A stretch of DNA of 8,590 bases from Bacillota bacterium (GTDB lineage: Bacteria; Bacillota; DSM-12270; Thermacetogeniales; Thermacetogeniaceae): the NCBI GenBank assembly GCA_030627585.1, contig DAOURU010000033.1, positions 1 to 8,590 of the forward strand, given 5' to 3'. Below are positions 1 to 6,000 of this stretch, piece after piece. The notes under the pieces are model-generated. The model ran no database searches, was not told where the DNA came from, and worked only from the letters and a program-made list of their open reading frames with translations. The number at the start of each line of letters is the position of its first letter. The stretch's first letter is position 1. Both the position numbers and the translations under genes were made by a program.

Positions 1-1
1 C

Positions 2-184
2 CGTGTCGGAATCGGCCGCCTTCAGCCGGGCGCGGACCAGGCGGCGTACGCCTTAAGCCCCTTTACGAGAGAGGAGCGGGATTTATTGGAAGAGGTGCTC
101 GGCCGGGCCGCGGCCGCCGCCCGGACGTGGGCCGCCGAAGGAATCGAAACTGCCATGAACCGCTTTAACAAGCGCAGGGGTTAG
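2..184 (+). CDS. pth: Peptidyl-tRNA hydrolase, C-terminal end (partial)
   Basis: The last 60 codons of a gene that begins outside the window. Pth cleaves the ester bond of peptidyl-tRNAs released prematurely from ribosomes, recycling tRNA in the cytoplasm. The visible part begins RVGIGRL, matching the conserved RIGIGRP strand of the family. It continues with the typical tail: a LSPF turn, an acidic helix rich in E, L and A, then GIETAMNRFN just before the end. The AMNRFN ending is very characteristic of bacterial Pth. The catalytic residues lie upstream and cannot be checked. The position ahead of mfd agrees with the pth-mfd-spoVT order known from Firmicutes. No convincing terminator follows the TAG stop. 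Confidence 0.93.
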   Translation, partial: RVGIGRLQPGADQAAYALSPFTREERDLLEEVLGRAAAAARTWAAEGIETAMNRFNKRRG

Positions 185-203
185 TCAAACCGGGCTTTCT
201 GAT

Positions 204-232
204 TGAATAACTCGTGTGAGATGAGGTATGAG
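204..232 (+). promoter_or_regulatory. Weak candidate sigma-A promoter for the holin-like gene
   Basis: TTGAAT (204-209) and TATGAG (227-232) are separated by 17 bases; each matches four of six consensus bases. It lies in the pth-holin spacer and would give a leader containing the inverted repeat at 254-318. Matches of this quality occur by chance, so this is only a candidate. Confidence 0.2.
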
Positions 233-253
233 CGATCCTCTTTCTGGTTAAAC

Positions 254-318
254 TAAAATTGCTTACCGCCTTTGCTTTTCCGAATCTGGTGTTTCAAGGC
301 AGGGCGGAGGCAAGTTTA
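254..318 (+). repeat. Long imperfect inverted repeat / leader hairpin
   Basis: The arms 254-278 and 296-318 are near-perfect reverse complements. TAAA (254-257) pairs with 315-318, TTGCTT (259-264) with 308-313, CCGCCT (266-271) with 302-307, and TGCTTT (273-278) with 296-301. There are three U-G wobbles, one A-G mismatch (258/314) and single-base bulges at 265 and 272. The loop is about 17 bases (279-295) and could pair further (282-284 with 293-295). No T-run follows, so it does not look like a terminator. It ends six bases before the purine-rich ribosome binding site (324-332) of the holin-like gene. It may be a regulatory leader RNA, a protein binding site or a remnant of a small palindromic element; the sequence does not decide which. 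Confidence 0.7.
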
Positions 319-337
319 ACTTGAAGGGGGTGAAAAA

Positions 338-730
338 ATGGCAGAAGAAGGAGGCAACCGTGCAGGCAATGCCGTCGGTTGGTCCCGCATTGTAGGGGAA
401 GGCTGGCTGGCCCACATTATCAGGTTTGTCGTGGCGGCAATCGTGCTGATGGTGGTAAGCTACATCACACCCGGTTTTACCCGGCTTGGCTTCTGGTATG
501 CTCTGTTGGCCGCAATTTTGATTGCCGTCATCGGCTATGCCATTGAGTCCATCTTCGGACGCAATATTTCTCCCTACGCGCGGGGCGGCGTAGGTTTCAT
601 TGTGTCTGCGGTAATCTTTTACCTCATCCAGTTCGTGGTCCCGGGGTTGCGGGTTACCGTTCTGGGTGCCTTAATTGCGGCGGCTATTATCGGTATCATT
701 GATATGTTTGTGCCAACAGGCATTCGCTGA
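338..730 (+). CDS. Phage-holin-family small membrane protein (four helices)
   Basis: A 130-residue integral membrane protein of unknown role. The first ~24 residues are hydrophilic and cytosol-like. Four hydrophobic segments follow at about 26-43, 52-70, 83-101 and 105-125, with short polar links (GRNISPYARGG between the second and third). The helix layout, the SYITPGF turn after helix 1, the VPGLRVT turn before helix 4 and the IIDMFVPT end resemble the Firmicute proteins labelled 'phage holin family' (four-helix holin superfamily). There is no endolysin or other phage gene nearby, so a lysis role is not supported; these are usually chromosomal orphan membrane proteins. The ATG start is preceded by AAGGGGGTG at 324-332, an excellent ribosome binding site. 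A long inverted repeat lies just upstream and a terminator just downstream, so the gene is probably a single transcription unit. Family assignment is from memory of the pattern and is moderately sure. Confidence 0.75.
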   Translation: MAEEGGNRAGNAVGWSRIVGEGWLAHIIRFVVAAIVLMVVSYITPGFTRLGFWYALLAAILIAVIGYAIESIFGRNISPYARGGVGFIVSAVIFYLIQFVVPGLRVTVLGALIAAAIIGIIDMFVPTGIR

Positions 731-750
731 CCCCCAAATGAAGCAAAGAC

Positions 751-780
751 AGAAAACCGTCCTTAGAGGGCGGTTTTCTT
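751..780 (+). terminator. Rho-independent terminator, probably bidirectional
   Basis: AGAAAACCGTCC (751-762) pairs with GGGCGGTTTTCT (768-779) around a five-base loop; there is one U-G pair and the rest are Watson-Crick. The 3' arm supplies the T-run TTTTCTT on the plus strand. On the minus strand the arm also ends in TTTTCT. It sits 20 bases after the holin-like stop and 13 bases beyond the stop of the converging glycosyltransferase, so it can serve both. Confidence 0.85.
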
Positions 781-792
781 CTCAAAGCGTTA

Positions 793-1818
793 TCACCTCC
801 GCGTTGCGGCCTCCCTCAGGACCCCGGCGAGGGTGCCGGCTCTTTTTTGCCAGGTGTTCCGGCTGGCATAGTCAAGACGCATCCGGATCTGGTCTTCGCT
901 TCTTCCGTCGTAAACCGCCCAGTCCAAGAAGCGCACGAATTCCTCATAATCTCCGGCCGGCTTGACATCGGCCACACCTTGCAATTGAGGCAGGTTCGAA
1001 GAAACTACCGGAAGCCCGCAGGCCAGGTACTCATAGACCTTGATCGGATCCGCTGCCAGCGTGACCGGTTTTACCTGAAAGGGGAGGATGGCTGCATCGA
1101 AGCAGCGGGCGTAAGCGGGGAGCGTTTCGTAATCGCGGGGGCCCAGGTAGTGAATGTTCTTTCTGCGAGGCAAGAGGGAGACAGCCATATTGCATCCCCC
1201 TACCAGCACGAAGTTGAAATCCTGGCGGAGGTCGGCAGCGTAGGAGAGGAGCGCAAAATCAATCCAGGAAGAAAGAGCGCCCCAGAATCCGATGATCGGC
1301 CTGTTTAATCCTATTTCAGAAAGGCCGCCGGGCAAGCGGCCCTTTTTTGGTAAACTCTTTTGAAAAAGTTCAAGGTCTGCTCCATTTTTGATCAGGTAGG
1401 AATTGCTGTGTTTTTTCGATAACCACTGAAAGATTTTTTCGGAGGCGGCAGTGACTATATCTGCGGCATCAATTTTTTTCTGATCGTAAACAGCGTAAGC
1501 AGCAAATTCATCCACCGAGGCATCAGCAAAATCACTGACAACAAGTTGCAAGCGGAAGTGCGGTAGCAAGTCTGCGTGGGGGCCGTGTGTAAGCCACATG
1601 ATATATTCTTTTTTATAATCCAGGGCATTGATGTTGTTGGCATTGATGTTGTTGCATAAGGCAAAAGTGGGACTGAGCGGGATGAAATCCGGGGCGTATT
1701 TTGTCACATTACAGTAGATGACATGAAACCCGAGCTTGGAGAGTTCCCACAGCAAATGCTGGGACCTCTGCCTGTGGTTGAAATAATCAAAGCAGGGTAA
1801 ATATAAAATTGTCCGCAT
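793..1818 (-). CDS. GT-B fold glycosyltransferase (group 1 / GT4-like, TuaH-like)
   Basis: A 341-residue predicted cytoplasmic glycosyltransferase that would transfer a sugar from an activated nucleotide donor, probably in surface polysaccharide or teichuronic-type polymer synthesis; donor and acceptor are unknown. The N-terminal domain starts with a beta strand, then QRSQHLLWELSKLGFHVIYCN (residues 17-37), the usual helix-strand opening of the group. IKNGADLELF (143-152) marks the inter-domain region. The C-terminal domain begins with IIGFWGALSSWIDF (175-188). The donor-binding stretch ADPIKVYEYLACGLPVV (256-272) is the clearest family signature. Length is slightly short but complete. The ATG is preceded by GGAG nine bases upstream and overlaps the end of the upstream family 2 glycosyltransferase by 32 bases, so the two are probably co-transcribed. 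A five-residue duplication (NNINA twice, residues 56-65) comes from a 15-base tandem repeat. The part around 1320-1560 is less GC-rich than the 3' part of the gene. Confidence 0.85.
   Translation of the reverse strand: MRTILYLPCFDYFNHRQRSQHLLWELSKLGFHVIYCNVTKYAPDFIPLSPTFALCNNINANNINALDYKKEYIMWLTHGPHADLLPHFRLQLVVSDFADASVDEFAAYAVYDQKKIDAADIVTAASEKIFQWLSKKHSNSYLIKNGADLELFQKSLPKKGRLPGGLSEIGLNRPIIGFWGALSSWIDFALLSYAADLRQDFNFVLVGGCNMAVSLLPRRKNIHYLGPRDYETLPAYARCFDAAILPFQVKPVTLAADPIKVYEYLACGLPVVSSNLPQLQGVADVKPAGDYEEFVRFLDWAVYDGRSEDQIRMRLDYASRNTWQKRAGTLAGVLREAATRR
1625..1654. repeat. Perfect 15-base tandem duplication inside the glycosyltransferase gene
   Basis: GCATTGATGTTGTTG occurs at 1625-1639 and again, identical, at 1640-1654. 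Being five codons long it keeps frame and encodes NNINA twice (residues 56-65, minus strand). Perfect identity suggests a recent slippage event in a variable N-terminal-domain loop. Confidence 0.9.
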
Positions 1819-2353
1819 TTCGCTCTTCTCCGTCTTTCAAAAAATATAAGGTCTTTGTATCCTTCCACTCCTCAAGCCGAATTTTCCCCCGGGGCGCCTG
1901 GATGCTCTGGGTGAAGGGCCTGACCTCCCCGTAAAGCTTCAGGTCCTTCTCCCGGTAGTAGAGATACTTTCGGTAATGCTCTTCTTCCCGCGCCCACCCG
2001 AAGTGTTTAACCCTGATGTCGGAAAAATAAGGGATTAACTCCTGACAGGATACAGGGAAGCGGCCGCAGTGGACACCCCTCGGGAACCAGGTACTGTCCA
2101 GATCCGGCCTGGAGCGAACCAGGAAAAGAGCAAACCTCTGCCAGGGGTTCCAGCCGTTGTCGGTCCGGTAGTGGGTCCGCGATCCCCAGAAGTCGAAAAG
2201 CCGAAAATAAATGGCATCGTAATCAGTCTGGTTGATTAAAAGTTTTGCTTCATCAATGATTCTGTCTTCGAACATCTCATCGGCGTCAAGGGCCAGAATC
2301 CAGCCGGACTCGTTCTTTACAGGCATCATGGCCACGATCTTCTCTTTTTTCAT
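1787..2353 (-). CDS. Family 2 glycosyltransferase with internal deletion (probably inactive)
   Basis: A 188-residue reading frame related to GT2 (GT-A fold) glycosyltransferases. It opens normally with MKKEKIVAMMPVKNES (residues 1-16), the first beta strand of the family. It then jumps straight to GWILALDADEMFEDR (17-31), which holds the metal/nucleotide-binding DAD motif (D23-D25). In full-length relatives, roughly 70-80 residues lie between these points, including the strand with the D-D/S-T-D motif that binds the nucleotide; they are missing here without loss of frame. The rest looks intact: YDAIYFRLFDFWGS (45-58), GWNPWQRF (67-74), HCGRFP (95-100) and RVKHFGWA (114-121). Without the deleted segment the fold should not bind donor, so it is likely non-functional. 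The ATG follows AGAGGTG with seven bases spacing. It overlaps the next glycosyltransferase by 32 bases. An assembly or sequencing collapse is an alternative to a real deletion. The family is fairly sure; the extent of the gap is estimated from memory of relatives. Confidence 0.75.
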   Translation of the reverse strand: MKKEKIVAMMPVKNESGWILALDADEMFEDRIIDEAKLLINQTDYDAIYFRLFDFWGSRTHYRTDNGWNPWQRFALFLVRSRPDLDSTWFPRGVHCGRFPVSCQELIPYFSDIRVKHFGWAREEEHYRKYLYYREKDLKLYGEVRPFTQSIQAPRGKIRLEEWKDTKTLYFLKDGEERNADNFIFTLL

Positions 2354-2380
2354 TTTCTTTCACCTCTAAATTAAGATTAA

Positions 2381-2401
2381 GGGGCCTTTTCGGAAGGCCC
2401 C
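2381..2401 (-). terminator. Hairpin between TasA-like remnant and GT2 gene, probable terminator
   Basis: GGGGCCTT (2381-2388) pairs perfectly with AAGGCCCC (2394-2401) around a five-base loop. Read on the minus strand it starts five bases after the TAA of the TasA-like remnant, and is followed by TTAATCTTAATTT, a broken T-run. It therefore looks like the terminator of the TasA-like gene; read-through would be needed for that promoter to reach the glycosyltransferases, or they have their own promoter that I did not find. Confidence 0.6.
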
Positions 2402-2405
2402 CGGG

Positions 2406-2618
2406 TTATGCCGTTGCAACAAAGACGAAATCCACGGAGATATCGATGTTGCCAACTATTGTTCCGGCAGTTGCCGGCAAATAGAAATCGAAGGTAACAT
2501 CCTCGTTTCCGGTGTCAAGGGCGAGCGCCTGGCCGGGGCTCGCAGGCTGATCGATCAGGCCGTTGAGCGTCCCTGTATAGATAGAGGCACCCAGACTCGC
2601 TGTAACACTGACATAGGT
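2406..2618 (-). pseudogene. TasA/camelysin-like protein, C-terminal remnant
   Basis: A 70-codon open stretch on the minus strand ending in TAA. It has no start codon or signal peptide of its own: an in-frame TAA (2619-2621) lies directly ahead. The translation begins TYVSVTASLGAS, continues IYTGTLNGL (residues 13-21), an ALALDTGNEDVTFDFYLP stretch (31-48), then GNIDISVDFVFVATA at the very end. This order is typical of the C-terminal half of the TasA/camelysin family, secreted beta-sandwich proteins that form biofilm fibres or surface layers and are usually processed by the SipW signal peptidase. The N-terminal signal region (normally a hydrophobic segment followed by an alternating small-residue motif) is absent; the upstream DNA reads in another frame as an unrelated sequence. 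A frameshift near the A-run at about 2624-2630 is possible, but the upstream frame does not resemble the family, so a deletion fusion is more likely. Hairpin 2381-2401 would have been its terminator. Family assignment is from residue patterns only. Confidence 0.6.
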
Positions 2619-2817
2619 TTAACGCTTTTTTTCCGCACACCGGAGATTCACTGATCAAAATCTCCCGGGGCGATACCATGCGCAGGGTTCCAGAAAAATC
2701 AAGCAGTGCAAAAACTTTTTTCGCCTGGCCGGTTCTGATGAAATTGTTCCTGACAACAGCGATGGCAGTGAACAATTGCAGCCCCTCCGGTTTCTTTTTG
2801 TATGTTGAACACTTCAC
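2515..2817 (-). other. Unrecognised reading frame, possibly a fused gene fragment
   Basis: A 100-codon minus-strand frame starting with GTG at 2815-2817. I do not recognise it. The first ~70 residues look protein-like: KKKPEGLQLFTAIAVVRN, then a patterned RTGQAKKVFALLDFSGTLR and MVSPREILISESPV. The last ~33 residues are simply the wrong frame of the TasA-like remnant (2406-2618) and are Cys/Arg-rich, so the natural end of this protein, if any, has been lost. There is no good ribosome binding site before the GTG, and the frame stays open only nine codons further upstream to a TAA. It may be the front part of a small gene joined by deletion to the TasA-like tail, or chance. Outside it, 2619-3033 shows no other gene. 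Confidence 0.3.
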
Positions 2818-2861
2818 TCTTTTTGGATGTTTCCATTTGTTATTTTAGATTACGAATTTTA

Positions 2862-2888
2862 GCAAAAGAGGGTTCCCTTGGGGGAGCC
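2862..2888 (-). terminator. Possible minus-strand hairpin terminator upstream of mfd
   Basis: GGTTCCC (2871-2877) pairs with GGGAGCC (2882-2888) around a TTGG loop, with one wobble. On the minus strand it is followed by TCTTTTGC. No minus-strand gene clearly ends here, so it may be a leftover or may block antisense transcription leaving the mfd promoter region. Confidence 0.3.
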
Positions 2889-2973
2889 TGAATTGCAAAG
2901 GAGCTCAACAGGTGGAAACTTTTTAATCCGCTGTAGGACTTCGGGCCGGGGAGTATAATTCTCAGGGAAACGG

Positions 2974-2982
2974 TGATATAAT
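2974..2982 (+). promoter_or_regulatory. Probable extended -10 promoter for mfd
   Basis: TGATATAAT at 2974-2982 is a perfect extended -10 element (TGn followed by TATAAT). No good -35 hexamer is found 16-18 bases upstream, which is common for extended -10 promoters. Transcription would start near 2989, about 45 bases before the TTG start at 3034. A second TATAAT at 2954-2959 lacks both TGn and a -35, and is less likely. Confidence 0.55.
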
Positions 2983-3033
2983 GTTTTTAGGATAAAAAAG
3001 AAAAACAAGCGGGGGATTACAGGGGGTTTGGGT

Positions 3034-6000
3034 TTGAATGAAACCTACCTTTTTTGGTATGGCCCCGCAAAGCCTGTTTCCCGGTCGGGAATTTACGGGG
3101 GGTGCGTAGAGCTCCAAATGCAGAATCTTCTCGAGCAAATGCCGGAATTTAAAGAAATGCTCAAGGCTTTTACCCGGGGACAGTCTCCCGTACTTCTTTC
3201 CGGGGGCCGCGGTGCTTTTAAGGCCCTGCTCAGCGCAGCCCTCTTTACCGGGCTCGAAGTACGGGGCGCGCTCCTCGTAGTTGTTCCGAGCCCTGAACAA
3301 GCGGGCGCCTGGCAGGCGGATTTGGAGGCTTTCCTTCCCGGCCGGGAGGTCCTGGTTTTCGACCCGGCGGAGGTGCTTCCCTTCGAGGTTATAGCCGCCA
3401 GCCGCGAACCTGCCGCAGGCCGGCTCCGGGTCCTGGCCGCTTTAAGCGCAAGAAAGAAACCCCCGGTTGTGATCGCCCCTGCGGAGGCTCTGATGCCGAA
3501 ACTGCTTCCCTCCTTCATTTGGGAGCAAGCCGCTCTTTCCTTGAAGGTCGGAGCCGAATACGACCTGGCCTCTCTGCCCGGTTCGCTGGTTTCCGCCGGC
3601 TACGAACGAGTTGATCTCACCGAAGGGCTGGGGCAGTTTGCGCTGCGGGGAAATATCCTGGACATCTATCCTTTTCAGGGAGCACCGGTGCGCCTCGAGT
3701 TTTGGGGGGACGAGCTTGTCTCTCTGAAAGAATTAGATCCGGAAAGCCAGCGTTCCCGCCTTTCTCTATCTGAAGTGACGATCTGGCCGGCGCGGGAATT
3801 TATTTATAATCGCGCCTGTGCCGGAGCCGCCGAAGCACGGATCAAGGAGGCCTATAAGGCAAGGCGGGAGCGGCTTAAGGGAAGCAAGAGCGTCTTGATG
3901 CGGCTCGACCAGCGTTTCTACCGTTTCCTGGAAATGGCTGCAGAGGGCTGGGGCTCTTTGAACCTCGTCCAGCCCTATTTTTATCCTGAGCAGGTCTCCC
4001 TCTTTGGGTATCTTCCCCCGGGATCTTTAATAGTTGTGGACGAGCCGGGGCGGGTGCAGGATGAGTGCAACGCCCGTGCTGCTTTACTGGAATCCGACTA
4101 CCGCCGTTTCTTCCAGGAGGGCAGTTCTTTTACCCCCTGGCAGGAGTATTATTTCCGCGGGGAAGAGCTGTTTCAGGACTGTGCGGGATTTCCGGTCCTG
4201 GCTTTTTCTCAAATTCTCTCCCGCCCCGGTCCCCTGAAGCCGCAAGCGGTCTTTAATGTTACCGTTAAGGAAATGCAGCCTTTCTTCTCCCGTCCCGACC
4301 TGCTGGTGCCGGAAGTCAGGGAATGGCTGAGGAGGCGCACAGCCGTTCTTTTGCTCGCCCAGACAGAGGCGCGCCTCCGCCAGTTGGAACGGGATCTGCG
4401 CGACCATGAGTTTGCCCCGCTTGTTGAGCCTGACTGGCCGGGGCGTTTAGAGGAAGGGCGTCTTATTGTAGGGATTGGGAATTTGAGCCGCGGTTTTGAA
4501 CTCCCCGGCCGGCTTGCCGTAGTTACGGCTCGGGAGCTTTACGGGCGCAGGACAGGGATGCGGGGACGCACCAGGCTGGCCGGGAAGGGAGCAAGTATTT
4601 TGCCCGAACTCGCCGCGGGGGATTATGTGGTGCACCCCCATCACGGTATCGGCCGCTATCTGGGGATTAAGAAGATGGAGGTTGAGGGAAGGATCAAGGA
4701 TTATTTAGAGGTTGTTTACGCCGGAGAAGACCGCCTTTACCTTCCTGTCGAGCAGGCAGCCTTGATTCAGAAGTATACCGGCCCCGAGGGGCGCCCCCCC
4801 CGCCTTTCCCGCCTCGGAGGAGCGGATTGGACGCGCCTCAAGCAAAAGGTAAAGAAAGGCGTCCGCAAGCTCGCCCAGGATCTGCTGGTGCTCTATGCCA
4901 GGCGGATGGCGGCGCGGGGTTACGCCTTTTCGCCTGATACCGTATGGCAGCAGGAATTCGAAGCGACCTTTCCTTATGAAGAAACCCCGGACCAGAGGAG
5001 GGTGATTCTTGAAGTAAAGGCCGACATGGAAAAACCCCGCCCCATGGACCGCCTGGTTTGCGGAGATGTGGGTTTCGGAAAAACCGAGGTGGGAGTTCGG
5101 GCCGCTTTTAAAGCCGTTCAGGACGGGAAACAGGTGGCGGTGCTGGTCCCCACGACCGTCCTTGCCCAGCAGCACTATTATACTTTTAAAGAGCGCTTTG
5201 GAAGGTACCCGCTCCGCGTTGAAATGCTCACGCGGTTCCGTTCCCCCCGCGAGCAAAAAGCAATTGTACGCGACCTGGAGCGGGGGCTGATTGATGTCAT
5301 TATCGGCACCCACAGGCTTCTTTCTGGTGATGTCGTGTTTAAAGATTTGGGTCTTCTGATTGTTGACGAAGAACAGCGTTTCGGCGTGAGCCACAAAGAA
5401 AAAATCAAAATGCTTCGGACCAGTTTGGATGTTTTAACACTTACGGCGACTCCCATCCCCCGCACCCTGCAGATGTCTTTAACCGGGGTCCGGGATCTGA
5501 GCACGATCGAGACTCCCCCGGAGGACCGGCTTCCGGTTCAAACTTACGTCCTGGAGTATGCCCCGGAGGTGGTTCGGGACGCCATCCGGCGGGAGATTCA
5601 GCGCGGGGGCCAGGTTTTTTATCTCCACAACCGGATCCAAACCATTGAGAAGTGTGCCGCCTTCTTGCAGGGGCTGGTGCCCGAAGCCTCCTTCCGGATT
5701 GCCCACGGCCGGATGAAAGAAGATGAACTGGAAGAGGTGATGTGGGATTTTCTGAACCGGAAGTTCGACTGCCTGATTTGCACCACAATCATTGAAAACG
5801 GGCTCGATCTCCCCAATGTTAATACATTAATCGTAGAGCAGGCGGGCCAGTTCGGTCTTGCCCAGCTCTATCAGCTGCGGGGGCGGGTCGGGCGGTCTGA
5901 CCGCCTGGCATATGCCTATTTTACCTTTGCAAGAGACAAGGTCCTAACCGAGCAGGCGGAGAAGCGCCTGCGCGCCCTCCAGGAATTTACGGAATTCGGA

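Noticed and set aside
338..730. Prophage or lysis cassette suggested by the holin-like protein
   Set aside because: No endolysin, integrase, attachment repeats or structural phage genes are present; the protein family is widely chromosomal.
847..1308. 153-codon plus-strand frame opposite the GT-B glycosyltransferase
   Set aside because: The minus-strand frame carries the clear ADPIKVYEYLACGLPVV donor-site signature; the plus frame is its shadow and has no ribosome binding site.
2463..2476. CCGGCAGTTGCCGG palindrome
   Set aside because: It lies inside the coding part of the TasA-like remnant (PATAG residues) and is explained by codon choice; no second copy is seen.
4705..5394. 229-codon open frame on the minus strand inside mfd
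   Set aside because: It is antisense to the conserved polymerase-interaction and Walker A region of mfd, has no family-like motifs, and long antisense frames are expected in GC-rich genes.
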